A DNA stretch of 64,000 nt. Source: Gnetum montanum. Its lineage: Eukaryota; Streptophyta; Gnetopsida; Gnetales; Gnetaceae. Positions 37,937-51,422 of the stretch are shown piece by piece; the first letter of the stretch is position 1, and every line of letters begins with the position of its first letter. The stretch covers positions 32,507 through 96,506 of the forward strand of contig MNCI01004834.1 in assembly GCA_015680685.1 (NCBI GenBank). Reading direction: 5' to 3'. Below the pieces are notes generated by a model, which was given only the letters and a program-made list of their open reading frames with translations, was not told the DNA's origin and made no database searches. The position numbers and the translations under genes are program-made.

Positions 37937-38570
37937 TGTATGATCTTGATCCTTCTCACATCCTATGTGCTTATAACCCTGTAACCATATGTACTTGTAG
38001 ACTTATAGCCTAGTTTGTATTTTTACCTTTTCTTTATGTCAAAGTTGGATTTGCTTATAGCTTAGAGTTTACTTTGGTTTTGCATTTTTACTTTTAAAGC
38101 CTTTCTTTTACTTTTATTAAAAAACCATTATAAAATTTTTACAAGTTGGAAAAAATCCATAAATAATTTTATGTTTTCTTTTATCATATGGCCCATCATG
38201 GCCTAAAACTGGGAATAACACATAGCCTACCATGGCCTCAAACTAGCAAACAATCTTTTAACTTATTTTTGTTCTAGTTTACAATCTTGTTACCTAGCTA
38301 TTTAAGCCTTTTTTTAGCCAATAGAGTCTTAGACCATAGATTACAACACAAAACTGTAATAAAACCATGATGTTAAAACAATATAATTAAAATTGAAAAT
38401 TAAAATTAAAATGTCTATAACATAATAACATGATGTTGCAAAATGTTAAACATGAACTATCTCCAACTAAATAAATTAGCTAACATTAGTCATACATCAT
38501 CAAAGTAAAATCACATCAACAAAGGGTAACCGAAACTAAAATAGTCATGATAAGAGGTCACTAGGTAATG
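37937..38570. other. Convergent gap of element B with GGCCTAAAACTGG motifs
   Basis: Counterpart of 11571-12275 in A. Motif copies lie at about 38197-38213 and 38233-38250, each following CATGGCC or CCATGG words. It separates the stop of gag-PR (37936) from the stop of the antisense gene (38571). Otherwise AT-rich. Confidence 0.55.
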
Positions 38571-41500
38571 CTAAGGAGCATCTAGAAGAGTTGATGAAGC
38601 ATCATTTTCACCTTTGTCATTGGGGCCACTACCATCATCTGGTGCCTATAACATGACAACACAAAATTGATTAGTAACCAACACATATCAAAACTAAAAT
38701 TAATAACTTAAAACATAATAAAACCAAAACTAAAACAAGCAAACTTGATATTGTTCTAGAGCTGCATGATCCATGGGAAAGTCTTGAAGACCAACCTCTA
38801 AATGTTGTAGCATTTGATCTTTAGTCCTGTTGGCCTAGTTAACATCCCTAAAATTAATACCCATGAGGATATTACTCTTGTCAACATCACCCCATGTGGG
38901 TGGATCATGTGAAAACATGGTATTAGTTACCTCCCTTAAGGTAGTAGTCATCTAACAAGTGGGGGATTCAGCTACAATCACACTCTTCATGAACATCTTG
39001 TAAATTTCCTTCATATTAATTCCCATCATGAACAACTCTAGCCATCACTACTTTGTAGACTCCTCTTGTAACCATTTGAGGTAGGCAGCTTGCTTAGCCT
39101 TGTACATCCTCTTGTGGTCCTTTTGTATGCGACCCCACTCAAGGACTCAAGCACAGTAATCCTTCCACTCACTAACCTTGTGGTTTATCAAATCTATCTA
39201 AAGCTTTTATTCCCATAACTCTCTAGCAAGGGCAACCTTGCCATGAATTAAATTCCAATAGTAGGCCCAAGTTATCTCCTTCATGCACAAGAAGTCCCTA
39301 TTGGTCACTTGGACCTCCACAAAATCTTTGCAATCTTTGATATCTTTTATCTCCTCCTTCAGCTATGTGTTTTTCCCCTTAGTGCCACAACTTGTTCCCA
39401 TAGGAACTCATTGGAGCATCTACATTCTCACAAAGACTTGGCACATGAGAGTGCACATCCAATGGCACCCTCATATAACTTAAGTGAAATATTTTTGACA
39501 TCAGGAGGTAAGGTATACACTGCAGCAACCTCTACTAGTTGGTCAAGATCCCATCTTTGTTTAGGCACTATAACCAAAATAAAATAACAAAATCCAACAA
39601 ATAAAACCAATTAATAATTAAAAATGAAAGATAATAAAAACTTCATAACCATATAAAATCATATAAAAATTAAAAACATGTAAGCAATAAAGAAAAATGG
39701 GCTAGAACTCTTACCAACTTCAAGAGCTATCTAATGTAACAAACTAATCATGTCTTCAATTACAGCTTGCATAAATTCAAACTTATCAAGGGTATCCACC
39801 CATGGTTGCATGTGGGAGGTGGAAGTGGAAGCTTTAGCCTAAGGCTTAAAAGCTAAAATGTGGGTAATAAGCAATCAACAACTATAGCCAAGGTCAAACA
39901 TGAACCAACAAAAAAATAATAACAACACATATAACCAAAAACCATAAACACCTAGGAGGTTCACCCAGTTGTTCATCCTTGAATAAGGCATCGAAGTTGT
40001 CCATGGGAGGATGAGGTAAGCCCTCATCCCCTTGGTGTTGCAACATCTCATCCTCATAATGTTTCAATACCTCCTCTTCTTGGCATCCTAGCTCCTCTTC
40101 TTCTTGATGCCTTCACTCCTCCTCAATAGCTGCTACTACTATCATGGCTTCTTGCTCTTGTTGCTTTTCTGTAAGAACATCAACCATAAAACATAGAACA
40201 ATTTAGCACATTTTACCTAAGACCAAACTACTAAATCAACTAAAACCATAACTTTAAAACATATTAACAAAACAACAAACCAAAATAGAACATACCTCTA
40301 ACATCATGTTGCACCCTCTAAGCTTGATGATCAATTTCTTCTTCGCAAGCTCCTCTATCACTAGCATTATCTCATCCACCAAAGGTCTTTTTAGTTTTTC
40401 CATAACTAAACCCTCAACTTCAGTGCATAACTTCTTAACCTTTCCCATGTGACCAGCCTCAACATAAGACTCCTTCCCCATGCTATCAAAGGTTGCATAA
40501 CATCTACCATAAATCCCCTTGGTGGTAATGGATAGCAATTCACTCATACCTTTTGGTGGATCCTAAGCATGTGTAGTAGAGACAAGATGCCTTACCCAAG
40601 GCTTGGTGAGTTGGAATGGATCTTGGATTACCCATTTCCCATCCTTCTTCACCACGAGGAACTTAGAAAATCTCCAAAGATAAGCTACAAAGAGTGCAAA
40701 ATGCACATGACACTTTATCTTGAGATTGTTCTTGAGCTTTAGAGTTTTCCATTATAGTCCAAAAATCAAATGAGTAGCCCAGTTGAATCGAGCATCCTCA
40801 GTGAGGACCTACTTCATGGTCCAAGCTTGCTCCATGCCCATGATCTTTTACAATAACAACTTAGGATGTGTATGAGATTGAAACAAGGGGTACATCTCTC
40901 TAGCCTTCAAAACCCAAAACTGGTTTGCAGAAAGCCCTTTGGAGCCATGGTGAGTTTTTAACCACTCCTCCACTTCCTCTCAGTGCTCCACCTCCTTTCC
41001 TACTTTGGTGATAACCATTGTGCCCTAATTATGAATACCAAAGGGGTCACTGAAGGTGGATGCATTAATGTCCAAGACCATTACCACACCATGTACACAA
41101 GTGACGAACCTCTTGACTCCTTGGCTAAAAGAGTCAATGATGTTCAACATCTCCACTATGGGAATGATTGGGCTTGGGATCATGAAGAGGTCAAACAAGC
41201 CCACATGAATGATCCTCACTCGAATAGCCTTAGGTGCCTATTTTGATAAGCCAGTCTATGCAGATTCCACCTCACCAAACTTAAGAATCAAGGTCTCCTC
41301 AATTCATCCTAAAGTGATAACTATAACTTCAACTGATGGAGTAACCTTTGCAACATAATGAAAAATAGCTCATTAGCGTTAGCATAGGTGCACCATGTAA
41401 AACAAAATAGAACAAATATACCCAAGTTAAAACTAAATTAACATGACTACTTAGACAACAAAAAATAACTTAATAAGTGCATAATTAGGAAAAACATGAG

Positions 41501-43740
41501 CATACCCAAATCAACAAACAAAAATACTTACTTCACCTATATGATGTAGGTATTGTGGGAGCTCTAAGAGATGGGTTTGCTTCTACATTGATAGATGGAT
41601 TCTCCCACCAACTATCTATCATCCCATTAGCCAAACATCTCTTATAGGCCTTAGGATGGCATTTGATGCAATCTTCAAGGTCATCCTCTATTTGTTCCAT
41701 TACCACAAGCCTCACATTTGAGCTCTTGGTAAATACCTCTAATGCTATGTGGGCTAGGAGTAGAAGTTTGTCACCTTTGATGAATCCTTGTTCATCAACC
41801 CTAAACCTATAGGCAAGTAAAATAATGCAAAGCATTATGACCAAAAATAATGATGAACTTAAAATAAATTTTAATAACCATCTCACTTACCCCTATATGT
41901 GGTAGATGGTGCCTAGAGGATTTTGAAACAATGGATGAGCATGGTGGCCAACAATCAAAGTGTTGTCCATGTTGAATTAGTTGAATTCTAGCAACTCCCA
42001 AATTTTTGACAATTTTTGAGTGTCCATAGTAGTCATGTCATCATTGGTTTCATCCTCTGCACAGACATCAAGTTCATCAATCATGAACTTGATGATCAAG
42101 CCAGAAGAACCAGGCAAAAGGGTTTCCACTATCATTGCTACTGTCGCAAGTGTCAAGTGTGACCAAACCATCATACTATAATTCTGAAGTAAGGAAATCC
42201 TTGGCTACAAGCCTAAACCACATGCCATGATGTCCCCACTCCATATCAAGAATTGGAGTGTTGGGTCTTGGGAGATGGATGTAGCATAGGAGCCCCACCA
42301 TCTCTATAACCACCAAGATGGGCTTCAAGAAGGCCCTATAACATCCAACATGTAACCGTTACAACCATGCATAAACCAAAACTAAAATTAAATAATCCAA
42401 AATAATAATGGAATAATATTACAAGTATTATGACAACCTTTATTAGCCTTTATGACCATTCAATATAGAAAATAACAATAAATACCAATTGAAACAATTC
42501 ACACTTAACAAAAATGACGATTTACAACCAAAAAGGTGAAAATGATCATCTATAACTAAAAACATGAAATTGATAGTTTGAAACTGAAAACATGGAAATG
42601 ATAGTGTAAAGCTAAAATTTTAGTTTTCATGCTAAATTCTGTACTTAGAAAAATTTAGAATACAACTTAAATTCATAACCCAAAATACCATGAACCTCAA
42701 CAACAACATCAAAACCAGAAAAATGGCCATGGGAAATCATGGACAAAAAATATCAAAAAAAACTAATTTGATTCAAACCACCTCTAAACCTTTTCCTAAC
42801 ATTTCAAGGTATGCCTAGGACCATGGGACGTTGATGCAAAAACATTTTCAAGGTACCAACGTTGCCCATCTTCATAGGGATAAATGCGTAATAACCTCTT
42901 CGCACAACATTATGAAAATGACCATAGAAAATTAACTCTTTAACTAAATTTAATGATTTCACATCCGTTGGAATCATAAAATCATGTACTAAACCCCATA
43001 ACAAGAAATCATAAAAATTCTTAACCTTCTTTTCAAAAAAAATTACAAAGTAGCCTAACTAGGGTAGCCATGCCAAAAACCCATTTTCATGCGAGCTCAC
43101 AACCATAAAAACCAAACCGTTTCTTTAGATTTGATGGTTCAAAGTTCATTGGAATCCTTGAATATCAAACTACAAATCCATAATCATTAAAGTCAAAAAT
43201 TAGTAACCATTTACTGTAGAAAAATCACCAAACTCATACTAAAAAAAGGCAAAAAACAAAAAACCCACTTGACACAGCCTTACGAAAACAACAATAGAAA
43301 ATTAATTGTAAGGTGAAACCAAGTGGTTCAAAAATATAGATGACCAAAAAATAGTAGGAGATAACATTGTAACATTTAAAAAATTAAAAACATAACTCTT
43401 TACTTAGGAAAAAATTCAAAATCGGCATTGCTTTTCTTGGTTGAAAAAATTAGAAAAACCCATGGAAAACATGAAACTAACATTTAAACCTCAACGTAAA
43501 TAAAATCCAAAGCCCAAGTAACACCAAGAATGGATAACATAACCAAAACCTATGATGGGATTTTTAAAAAATCCCAAAATAACCAATAAATAGGCCTAGA
43601 TCTGAAAAATGGGATACATAACATAAACCTAATAAACGGAATACATGGAATGAGTGGAAAATTGGAATAGACTATGTATCTAGGATAGTTAGTGGTAGAG
43701 CCTTCTCCAATCTTGGGACAAAGAAGGTGTGAGATGCAAT
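38571..43740 (-). pseudogene. Element B antisense gene, eight exons, unknown protein
   Basis: Exons on the minus strand: exon 1 degraded (about 43740-43681), 42335-41891 (donor GGG/GTAAGTGAG), 41806-41537, 41369-40296, 40170-39952, 39838-39715 (donor G/GTAAGAG), 39567-38745, 38645-38571 (stop TAG). Joining exon 6 to exon 7 keeps the frame (LEV then VPKQRWDL), as does exon 7 to exon 8 (QYQ then APDDGSG). Exon 2 encodes VVIEMVGLLCYIHLPRP, MEWGHHGMWFRLVAKDFL and MMVWSHLTLATVAMIVETLL. Exon 5 is Glu-rich (HQEEEELGCQEEEV). Exon 7 is coiled-coil-like. A one-base loss at the end of exon 4 and several stops disable it. Of the three copies it keeps the clearest splice signals. Confidence 0.8.
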
Positions 43741-44336
43741 AGATTAGTGCAAAGAATATGAGAAATCCTTTGGTTTTAGTAGTCCTAGAATGACTACGCT
43801 AGCACTGCATGGGAAAAACAACTATAACTATGCTAGAGCTAGTGTTGGTGGCAAGAACAAAGCTCCAACTTGGGTGCAGTAGCTAAGAAGTGTAAAAACA
43901 ACAATTATCTTTGACAAGTTTAACCATAAAAATCCATTTAAACCTAGGTGCCCACATACAAACCTTGGCTTTCTTTTACAACTCCACTTCACTTGGTGAT
44001 ACAATTGGTAACTTGGAACTACGTTGGGTTGTGGGAAGCTTTTCCTTCAAAATTTGCTAATTTCATGACGGTCCCACTAGGTGCTCCAAGAAATAGCTCA
44101 AAACACCATGACTATGCTGAGGATTTTTTGTTGCCAAGCTTGACTATGCTGGCCTTAAGCTTAGGAAAACCATCGGATAGGTGTCATATCCCATCCATTC
44201 ACTCTTAAAACCAATCCCTAATCTTCCATCCATGCAAAAAAAAAAGCCTCATGACCAAGAGGAGCAAGGAGATGTTGGCATCTAGAAGCTAAACTACCAA
44301 AAGCCATGAAAATTCATGAAAACTTGATTATCCCAT
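43741..44336. other. Upstream region of the element B antisense gene
   Basis: Counterpart of 17527-18077. It has irregular ACTACGCTAGCACTGCAT (near 43796), ACTACGTTGGG and ACTATGCTGAGG cores that lead into the regular array. An 86-codon plus-strand opening (43948-44208) overlaps it but matches nothing. Confidence 0.35.
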
Positions 44337-46270
44337 GTGACTACGCTTACTACACTAGCCTAGTGTAGTCACAATAGGTAGCCAACATAGTCCATGGTGG
44401 AATAGACTTTTCCTAGTCCATCTAGCTTCCAATTGACTTCAAACTACTAGCCTACATCATTGAACACTGGTCAAATCTCCCAGTAACCTCAAAACTCGGT
44501 TGAATTTTTTCATTTGTGCCACTTTTTTTGTTTTTCCTATAACTATGCTAGTAAAACTTAGTGACTATGCTAGCCCAGTGTAGTCATAGGGTTTAGAAGA
44601 GGAATAGACCATGTAGACCATCATACACCTCCAAAACTTCATCTTGGAGCCTCCACACCTCCCCAAGACCTCCAAGAACCCCAACCTACCTACCAATAGC
44701 GTAAAAATCCTTCACAAACCCCTAAAATTTTTTTTCTCAAGTGTGACTACACTAGGCCAGCATAGTCACAGTGGGTAGCCAATGTAGCCCACCTAAGAAG
44801 CCTAGAACAACTCATTTCCTAGTCCAACTTGCCTTCTAAGAACCCCAAAACCCAGCAAAGCTAACAACCTAGATAAAGCTTGTCACTTTTCCCCTTTGGA
44901 ATAGTTTCCAACCCCAACTACACTGGGGATGGTGTGACTATGTTGGGCTAGTGTAGTCATTAGTTTTACCCACCATAGTCTACCTAAAATTAATCAAAAG
45001 TTTTCACAAATAGCAAAAAATTCATTTTTGGAAGTCTTGGGACCCTGCTGAAGTCAATTTTAGCAAAAAAACCTAATATTTCCCATCTCCAAAACCCAAA
45101 CTACATTGACAACTACTGCAGCTATGTTGGGCTAGCATAGCCACTAGTCTTGTCCACATTTTGGAGCCTAAAACAACTCAAATTCAATTTCTAGAACCTC
45201 ATTTTCAATTGCAAAACCTAACTAGTGCACATTGGGATCATCAAACCTTGGAGTTGAGCTAGGTTTCATCATTTTTCATGCCACATTTTATGAATATGTT
45301 GGGCCAACATAGTCACTAGTGTTACCCAATGTAGTTAGCTTGGAACTACCCAAAAAAGCTCAGAAACTACCAAAATCAATTTCCAAAAAGACCTAGAACA
45401 CTACCAAAGAATCCTAAGACCTTGGAACCTTGGAAAACAAGTAGAAATTCATCATCTTTCACCATTTTTCATCTCTAATCCCTTAACTACATTAGCAATT
45501 GCATGCCTAGTGTAGTCACAAGGTATTTGATCTTCCAAGACATAAACAATCATCAAAACTAAAAACTCTAATACTAAAACCCTAGCCAGCAACACTAGTG
45601 ACCCCAAAAGTCCATTAGCATTATTGATTGAGCTCCAAAACACACCAAAATTCATTTCCCATGCATAAATACACTAAGAAAGCTTGTGACTATGCTAGCT
45701 TAGCATAGTCATAGTAGGAAGGGAAAATTTGACAATAACAATCAACAGTGTACCAAAATGGTCAAAAACAAATCCAGAATGCCTAGAACCTTGCCCCATG
45801 TCATCTAGCTACAATTTTACTTTGCTTTGGCCCTATAAACATCAAATTCCACTCAACTATGATGGCCCAGCATAGTCATAGTAGGAAGGAAAAATATGGC
45901 AATAACAATCAATAATATATCATTCAAAATGGCCCAAAACTGACCCAACATGTCCCAAACCCTGCTTCATGTCACCTAGTTGCAATTCCACTATGTTTTA
46001 GCCCTAGAAATCCTATGAACTCATCTATTTCTTGTGACTACATTGGGGCCTGCTAGCCCATCATAGTCACCATCAAGTACATGTTTTTTGGCCTTCTAGG
46101 AGATCAGGATAGTGTCAAAACTTGCAAATCTTCAATACCCACCCCCTATGCTAGATGTTTGGGCCATTGGAAGTCCAAAAGTGATCATACTAAGCTTGGG
46201 AAACTACCACTAAATGTTGACTACGTTGGAGAATGCATGACTACATTTGGCTAGTGTAGGCATAAGAAAA
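44337..46270. repeat. Tandem array of about 188-bp units with inverted-repeat cores (element B)
   Basis: Eleven units start near 44338, 44540, 44743, 44918, 45108, 45293, 45484, 45666, 45857, 46037 and 46218. The cores are of the type GACTACACTAGGCCAGCATAGTCAC or TGACTATGCTAGCTTAGCATAGTCA. The arms pair across a short G/C-rich loop. The array is shorter than in A (about 19 units), so copy number has changed since the two copies separated. No coding potential. Confidence 0.8.
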
Positions 46271-46957
46271 AGTACCAATTTTGCCTCAAAACAACCCTAG
46301 AATGATCCCCTCATGTGCCCAAACTCCCCCAACAACTTTGTAGCCTCATACCATGGCCTACTAAGGTCTAAAACTAGCAAAATCTAACCTTTCTTAACTA
46401 GTATTGTCCAAGTTTTACCACTTGTATTCCATTATGATGGATTTGGCCTTGTTTTATGGTGCTTTGACTTGTTTTACCCTTATTGTGCATTATTGACTTT
46501 CATTACCATCAGTTGACCTCATCTAGCGTTTACATTATTTCAATCTCATCACATTTACCTTTGTTTTCTCTATTAGGGCCCATTTTAACCCTTGTTTGGC
46601 CTTGATTGGTGTTAAGTGATGAGGTTTGACCATCATTTGACACCATTTAACCATAACCTACTAAGGCCTAAAACTAGCCTAGTGTAACCTTGTTTTCTAT
46701 ATTTGACCTTAATTTCCATATTCTTATGGTATTTTAACTTATTTTGACCTTTATTTGACCTTGTTTGGATTTCATTTCATCCCATTTATTTTCACATAAA
46801 TCCTAATAGCCTAGTTGGCCTTGTTTGCATTTTGTTTGACATTGGGATAGTATGTGTTTGCATATTTACTATGGTATTTTACATCATTTTAGCGTTATTA
46901 ATTCATTTTACCCAAGTGCCACTTATTGTGCTTATGGTTGATATGTAAGATTGGAGT
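46271..46957 (+). other. Pol leader of element B with motif copies
   Basis: Counterpart of 21571-22236. Motif copies at about 46363-46380 and 46661-46678 follow CCATGGCCTACTAAGG-type sequence. The 3' end (GGTTGATATGTAAGATTGG) aligns with the splice-acceptor-like end of A, but CAG has become TAA. The remainder is pyrimidine-rich. Confidence 0.45.
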
Positions 46958-48570
46958 ATGAACACCTGGAAGCAAATCACCATCCCTTTGAGCCTAAATG
47001 GACCCCACAATGGTGTTGAATAATGTATTGATCTTGATTGCCTAGATCTTGAGCCTGAGAGTCTTGTTAACCACATAGGCTCAATCAAAAACTCCCTAGA
47101 GTGGTTTGAGAACCTAGTTAAAATCCTTGACCTTGAGGCTAGTGACATAACTAAAGACTTTCTAATTGAGGTTCCTATCATGACACAATAATGAGGATAA
47201 AACATTAAAACTAAGTTCCTCACTAGAACTTCAACAAGCTCAAGACATCGCCAAGGTACTACAAGATAACATTAAGGCATTTGCTTGGTCATATGAAGAT
47301 ATTCTAGGTCTAGACCCATGTTTAGTCCAACACAACATCATACTTGATCCTAGAATTAGGCCAGTTAAGCAAAAGGTTCATAAGATTAGACCTAATTTAG
47401 CCTTAGCAATTTGTGATGAAGTCACAAAACTATACCAAGCTAGTTTCATTAGATCTGTTGAATATGTAAAATGGGTGTTCAACATAGTGGTAGCCCCTAA
47501 GAACAATGCGAATATACATATTTGCATAGATTTCTAAGACCTAAATAAGGTAACCATTAAGGATGATTTCCCTTTACCTAGTATTGAACAACTTATCAAT
47601 ACTACAGCTAGACATGCCTTATTATCCTTTATGGATGGGCTTTCAGAATACAACCAAATTAGGATTAACCCAAAGCATCAACTCGATACAACCTTAATGA
47701 CCCCTTTGGGTACCTTTTGTTATACCATGATGCTCTTTCGTCTTAAGAATGTGGAAGCAACCTACGACTAAGCTATGACATATATCTTTAGTGATTACAT
47801 TCTTGGTTTGCTCAATGATTATGCAGACAATATAGTCATTAAGTCCAACATGGCTAATGATCATACACATCACCTAGATCTTATACTTAAGAAATGGCTT
47901 AAACATGAGCTTAAGATTAATCCAAAAAATTGTGTCCTTGGTGTCAAAACTGATAAGATGCTTGGCTTTGTAGTATTCAAAGTAGCGATTTGTGTTGGTC
48001 CTAATCAGGTTAAGGCCATATCCAACTTGGTAATACCAACTAACCTTAAGGAGCTTTAGGGATTATATGGCAGATTACAATTTATTCATAGGTTTATTGC
48101 TAGGCTTACAAATAAGTTACAATCCATGCAACACTTACTTAAGAAAGGAGTTCACTACGAGTGGATGGCTTAATGCTAAGAAGCCTTTGAAAATATTAAG
48201 TAAGAGTTGGCCCAACTACCGATAATCTATCCCCTACAAGAGGATAAACCATTTTACATCTACCTTGCTATCTCTAACACATCTATTGTGTCTCTACTTT
48301 AACAAAAATGTGATGATGGAGCAAAGATGCTAGTATACTACCTAAGCATCTAAAGTAGAAAAGTACTATCTAAAGTGGAGAAGTACTAACTAGCACTAGT
48401 CTTCTCATTGAAGAAGTGGAGATACTACCTCTTTAGGAGCTAAGTCAATGTCATTTGCAAAAAACAACATGCTTAGGACCATAACAACCAACATCTTTGA
48501 GAGTAGCCATATAGCCTAATGGAAAGCCATAACCATATATTTTAACCTTCATTACATCTCTCAGTCCTCA
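46958..48570 (+). pseudogene. pol: Element B reverse transcriptase remnant
   Basis: Starts MNTWKQITIPLSLNG (ATG 46958-46960). N-terminal extension CLDLEPESLVNHIGSIK, then RT: DPRIRPVKQKVHKIRPNL, FNIVVAPKNN, a stop inside the DF-x-DLNK motif, SFMDGLSEYNQIRI, MTPLGTFCYTMM. The catalytic motif is YADNI (47820-47834) instead of YVDDI, so the second Asp is lost. LKINPKNCVLG and KMLGFVV follow (47775-48059 in one frame). The connection (QHLLKKGVHYEWMA) and ELAQLPIIYPLQEDKPFYIYL follow to about 48300. Then decay. Confidence 0.9.
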
Positions 48571-49335
48571 ATGAAAGGTCAAGCTATAGCTATACAACTT
48601 ACAGTTTCACTTGTTGATGATCATGAAACCATAGATTTTGAGTTTCCAATTGAACATGTTAACACCATTAGCCAAGTGCTCAAGGATTATGAGGTGGTCA
48701 TGCACTTTGATGGAGCTTCAACTATTCATGGATCCAGTGTTGCTGTTATCATAACATTTCTGTCTAGTGAAATCCTACCCTTTGCATATCATTTTGAATT
48801 TCCATGTACTAATAACATAGCGAAGTTCAAGGGTTTGATCAAAGGGATGATGGTAGCTCATGACCAAGAAATTAAACACTTAATGATCAGAGGTGACTCA
48901 TAACTTATGGTCAACCAAGTAACTATGGTTTATGCATGTAAAGACAAACATTTACAACCTTGCTATGACCTAGGAAATAAATTGCTACAATAATTTACTA
49001 ACGTGAATAGCCAAGATGTACCCCAAATTGAGAACACCATAGTTGATGTCACTACAATGCTAGCACTTAGTGTGGTGCTAGATGTGTTTAGCAGGTTGCC
49101 AACCTTGATCGTGGACTATGCTATTTCGATCATGCAAAGAACTGAGAATGCCTTTTTGGTAATAGTTCATACTACTCTTGTAAAGGAGTGGTACGACAAT
49201 ATCAAGTTTTACCTTATGCATGATGAACCCTCACAAGGCCTAACTATTGCTTAAAAGGACATTGTACATAAATGATCAAAATAATATGATATAGTACGTG
49301 ATAATAGATTATGTTGATGGTCCTACGATGACATA
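48571..49335 (+). pseudogene. pol: Element B RNase H remnant
   Basis: An open stretch 48571-48903 contains VVMHFDGAST (first Asp), FPCTNNIAKF (Glu position replaced) and IRGDS (second Asp). A stop follows where A has GAA, before LMVNQV. The open tail 49003-49254 (NTIVDVTTMLALSVVLDVFSRLP; VVHTTLVKEWYDNIKFYL) matches A's linker to integrase. Confidence 0.8.
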
Positions 49336-50440
49336 TTGTTAGTGTTCTTGTGTAAAATCCAAGCCAAAATAGTCCTAGAGCAAGTTCACGAAGGTGTATG
49401 TGGGGGACATATAGAACCTAGAGCCATGACCACTAAAATTAGATGGTTAGGTTACTATTGGTCCTATATGGAGAACGACTGCCTGCAGAAGGTTAAAACT
49501 TGTGACACGTGTCAACAACATAGTAACCTTATACATGTATCACCAACCAAGTTGCACACTAGTTAGATAACTTGGCCATTTCAGTAGTGGGGATTGGATA
49601 TCATTGGATCTATAATGCTTAAGTCCTCCACAAGGCATAGCTTTATCATCACAGCAACCAAATACTTCACAAAGTGGGTTGAAGTTATTCCCTTGAGGAA
49701 GACTACATCTAAACAAGTCTATAAATTCATTCTGGATAACATAGTAGCCTGCATTGGCATACCTATGATCATAGTCATAGATAATGAACCACATTTTAGT
49801 AGCCAAGAAACAAAAAAATTTTGTCATGACCTAGGCATTAAGCATTCCTTTTCATCATCATACTACCCTTAGGCCAATATATAAGTTGAGGCAAGCAATA
49901 AGGCTATCATAAACCTGCTCAGGAAAATGTTGAATAATAGTAAATGCATGTGGCATGAGTGGCTTGTCCATGCACATTGGACCTACCGAACCACATACTG
50001 TGCTATAACAAGTGTAACTCTGTATAGCCTTGTTTATGGTTCTAAAGTTGTTTTACCTCTTAAACTACAAGTACCATCACTCTAAGCGGCTTTATATGAC
50101 TTCATCAATGATGAACATAATAAGGAGTTATGTACCATGGACCTAGACTTGGTGGAGGAGCAACAAGTGCAAACACTAGCTCACATCGAATGTTACCAAG
50201 AGAGGCAGAAATGGCAACATCATCACAACTTGAACAAACGCAAGATCAAGAAAGGAGACTTGGTTCTCAAAGCTATTCACAAGCATGTTGACAAATTCTC
50301 AACCAACTGGGAAGGACCTTTCTCTATCACCAAGGCCTATGACAATGAGGCCTACTAGATAGCAGACATGGATGAGAATGAATTAGTCAATCTAGTCAAC
50401 CATTCCTATATAAAGTCATATTACATGCAGCCTATGAACA
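49336..50440 (+). pseudogene. pol: Element B integrase remnant
   Basis: The N-terminal zinc-binding HHCC is nearly complete in 49336-49566: VHEGVCGGH, then LGYYW and TCDTCQQHS. The core follows: GLDIIGSI (first Asp), FIITATKYFTKWVEVIPLRKT, VIDNEPHFSSQE (second Asp kept) and VEASNKAIINLL (Glu kept), with stops between. The C-terminal part is open (50137-50358; QKWQHHHNLNKRKIKKGDLVL, FSTNWEGPFSI) and ends NHSYIKSYYMQP. There is no chromodomain. Its catalytic residues are better preserved than those of A. Confidence 0.85.
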
Positions 50441-51422
50441 CTAACTTCTACAACTCACAAGCAAGCCTACATTATCTCTTTTTGCACAATAGATGAGTTG
50501 TTGAACCTTGTAGCATTAGTGGCCGTTGGTAATTTAATTTGCTAGTTGTCTCATCTAGCCCTATGCATTTTATTGTAACAACATGATTTCTTTGTCTAGT
50601 TTTCTTATCCTCTTGAAGTTTTTCTTGTAGGATGAAGCCTGGAAGTCATCATGGAGGTTCAACTCCTTACAGTAGCAAGTCATCATGTGACCTCAATGTG
50701 TAAGATTTGGTGAGTTTTTCTTGCTATACCAAGAGTGCTTGTTCTACATTATTACCATTACCACTCCTTGAGCTCAACCTCATAGACTATCTATGACCTT
50801 CCTCACCCTAAATAACAATGATGACCTATGCTTGACACTTATGCATTATGGCCATTTGGCATCCCTTCATTATGTTCCACCATTAAGTCCATCAAATGCA
50901 ACACATCTTGTTCGATGGAAAACCCAAATCAAAACTAGACTTGGTAATGAAATCCAATGAAGGTTTCACCCCAAAAAAATGGGGAAGCAAATTACCAAGA
51001 GGCCAAATAGTCAATGAAGCCAAAAAGGATAGACCAATGGCTTCAAACATGAAAAAGGAAGAGCCTAATGGCCAAAGAAACCTTGGAGTGAGATGTTGGT
51101 TCCTCAAACACATTGACAAGTAACCAATACCTCAAAAGATGAAATACCAAGACCACAATGATTAACATGTTGGTGCCATAGATGCAACCATGATATCAAC
51201 ATGGGGAATTCATTATTAGCCCTCCTAACCATCTCCCTATAGCCAATTATAGCCCTTTCCATAACCTTATCCCATCATCATCAAAAGCACTCTTTGGCAT
51301 GGTGTGACACTACTGGATCAAGCACAAAGAGGGGATGTTGATGATGGACCTACAATGGAGTTTTTTATTCTTTGTGGATGTCTCTTAGGTCAATCCTCAA
51401 CACATCAACAAAGAGGGGCCAA
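50441..51422 (+). other. Element B 3' untranslated region and polypurine tract
   Basis: Non-coding, homologous to 25691-26761. A purine tract AACAAAGAGGGG (51408-51419) lies a few bases before the 3' LTR start, the usual position of the plus-strand primer. A 75-codon opening occurs on each strand around 50892-51123, with no recognisable product. Confidence 0.6.
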
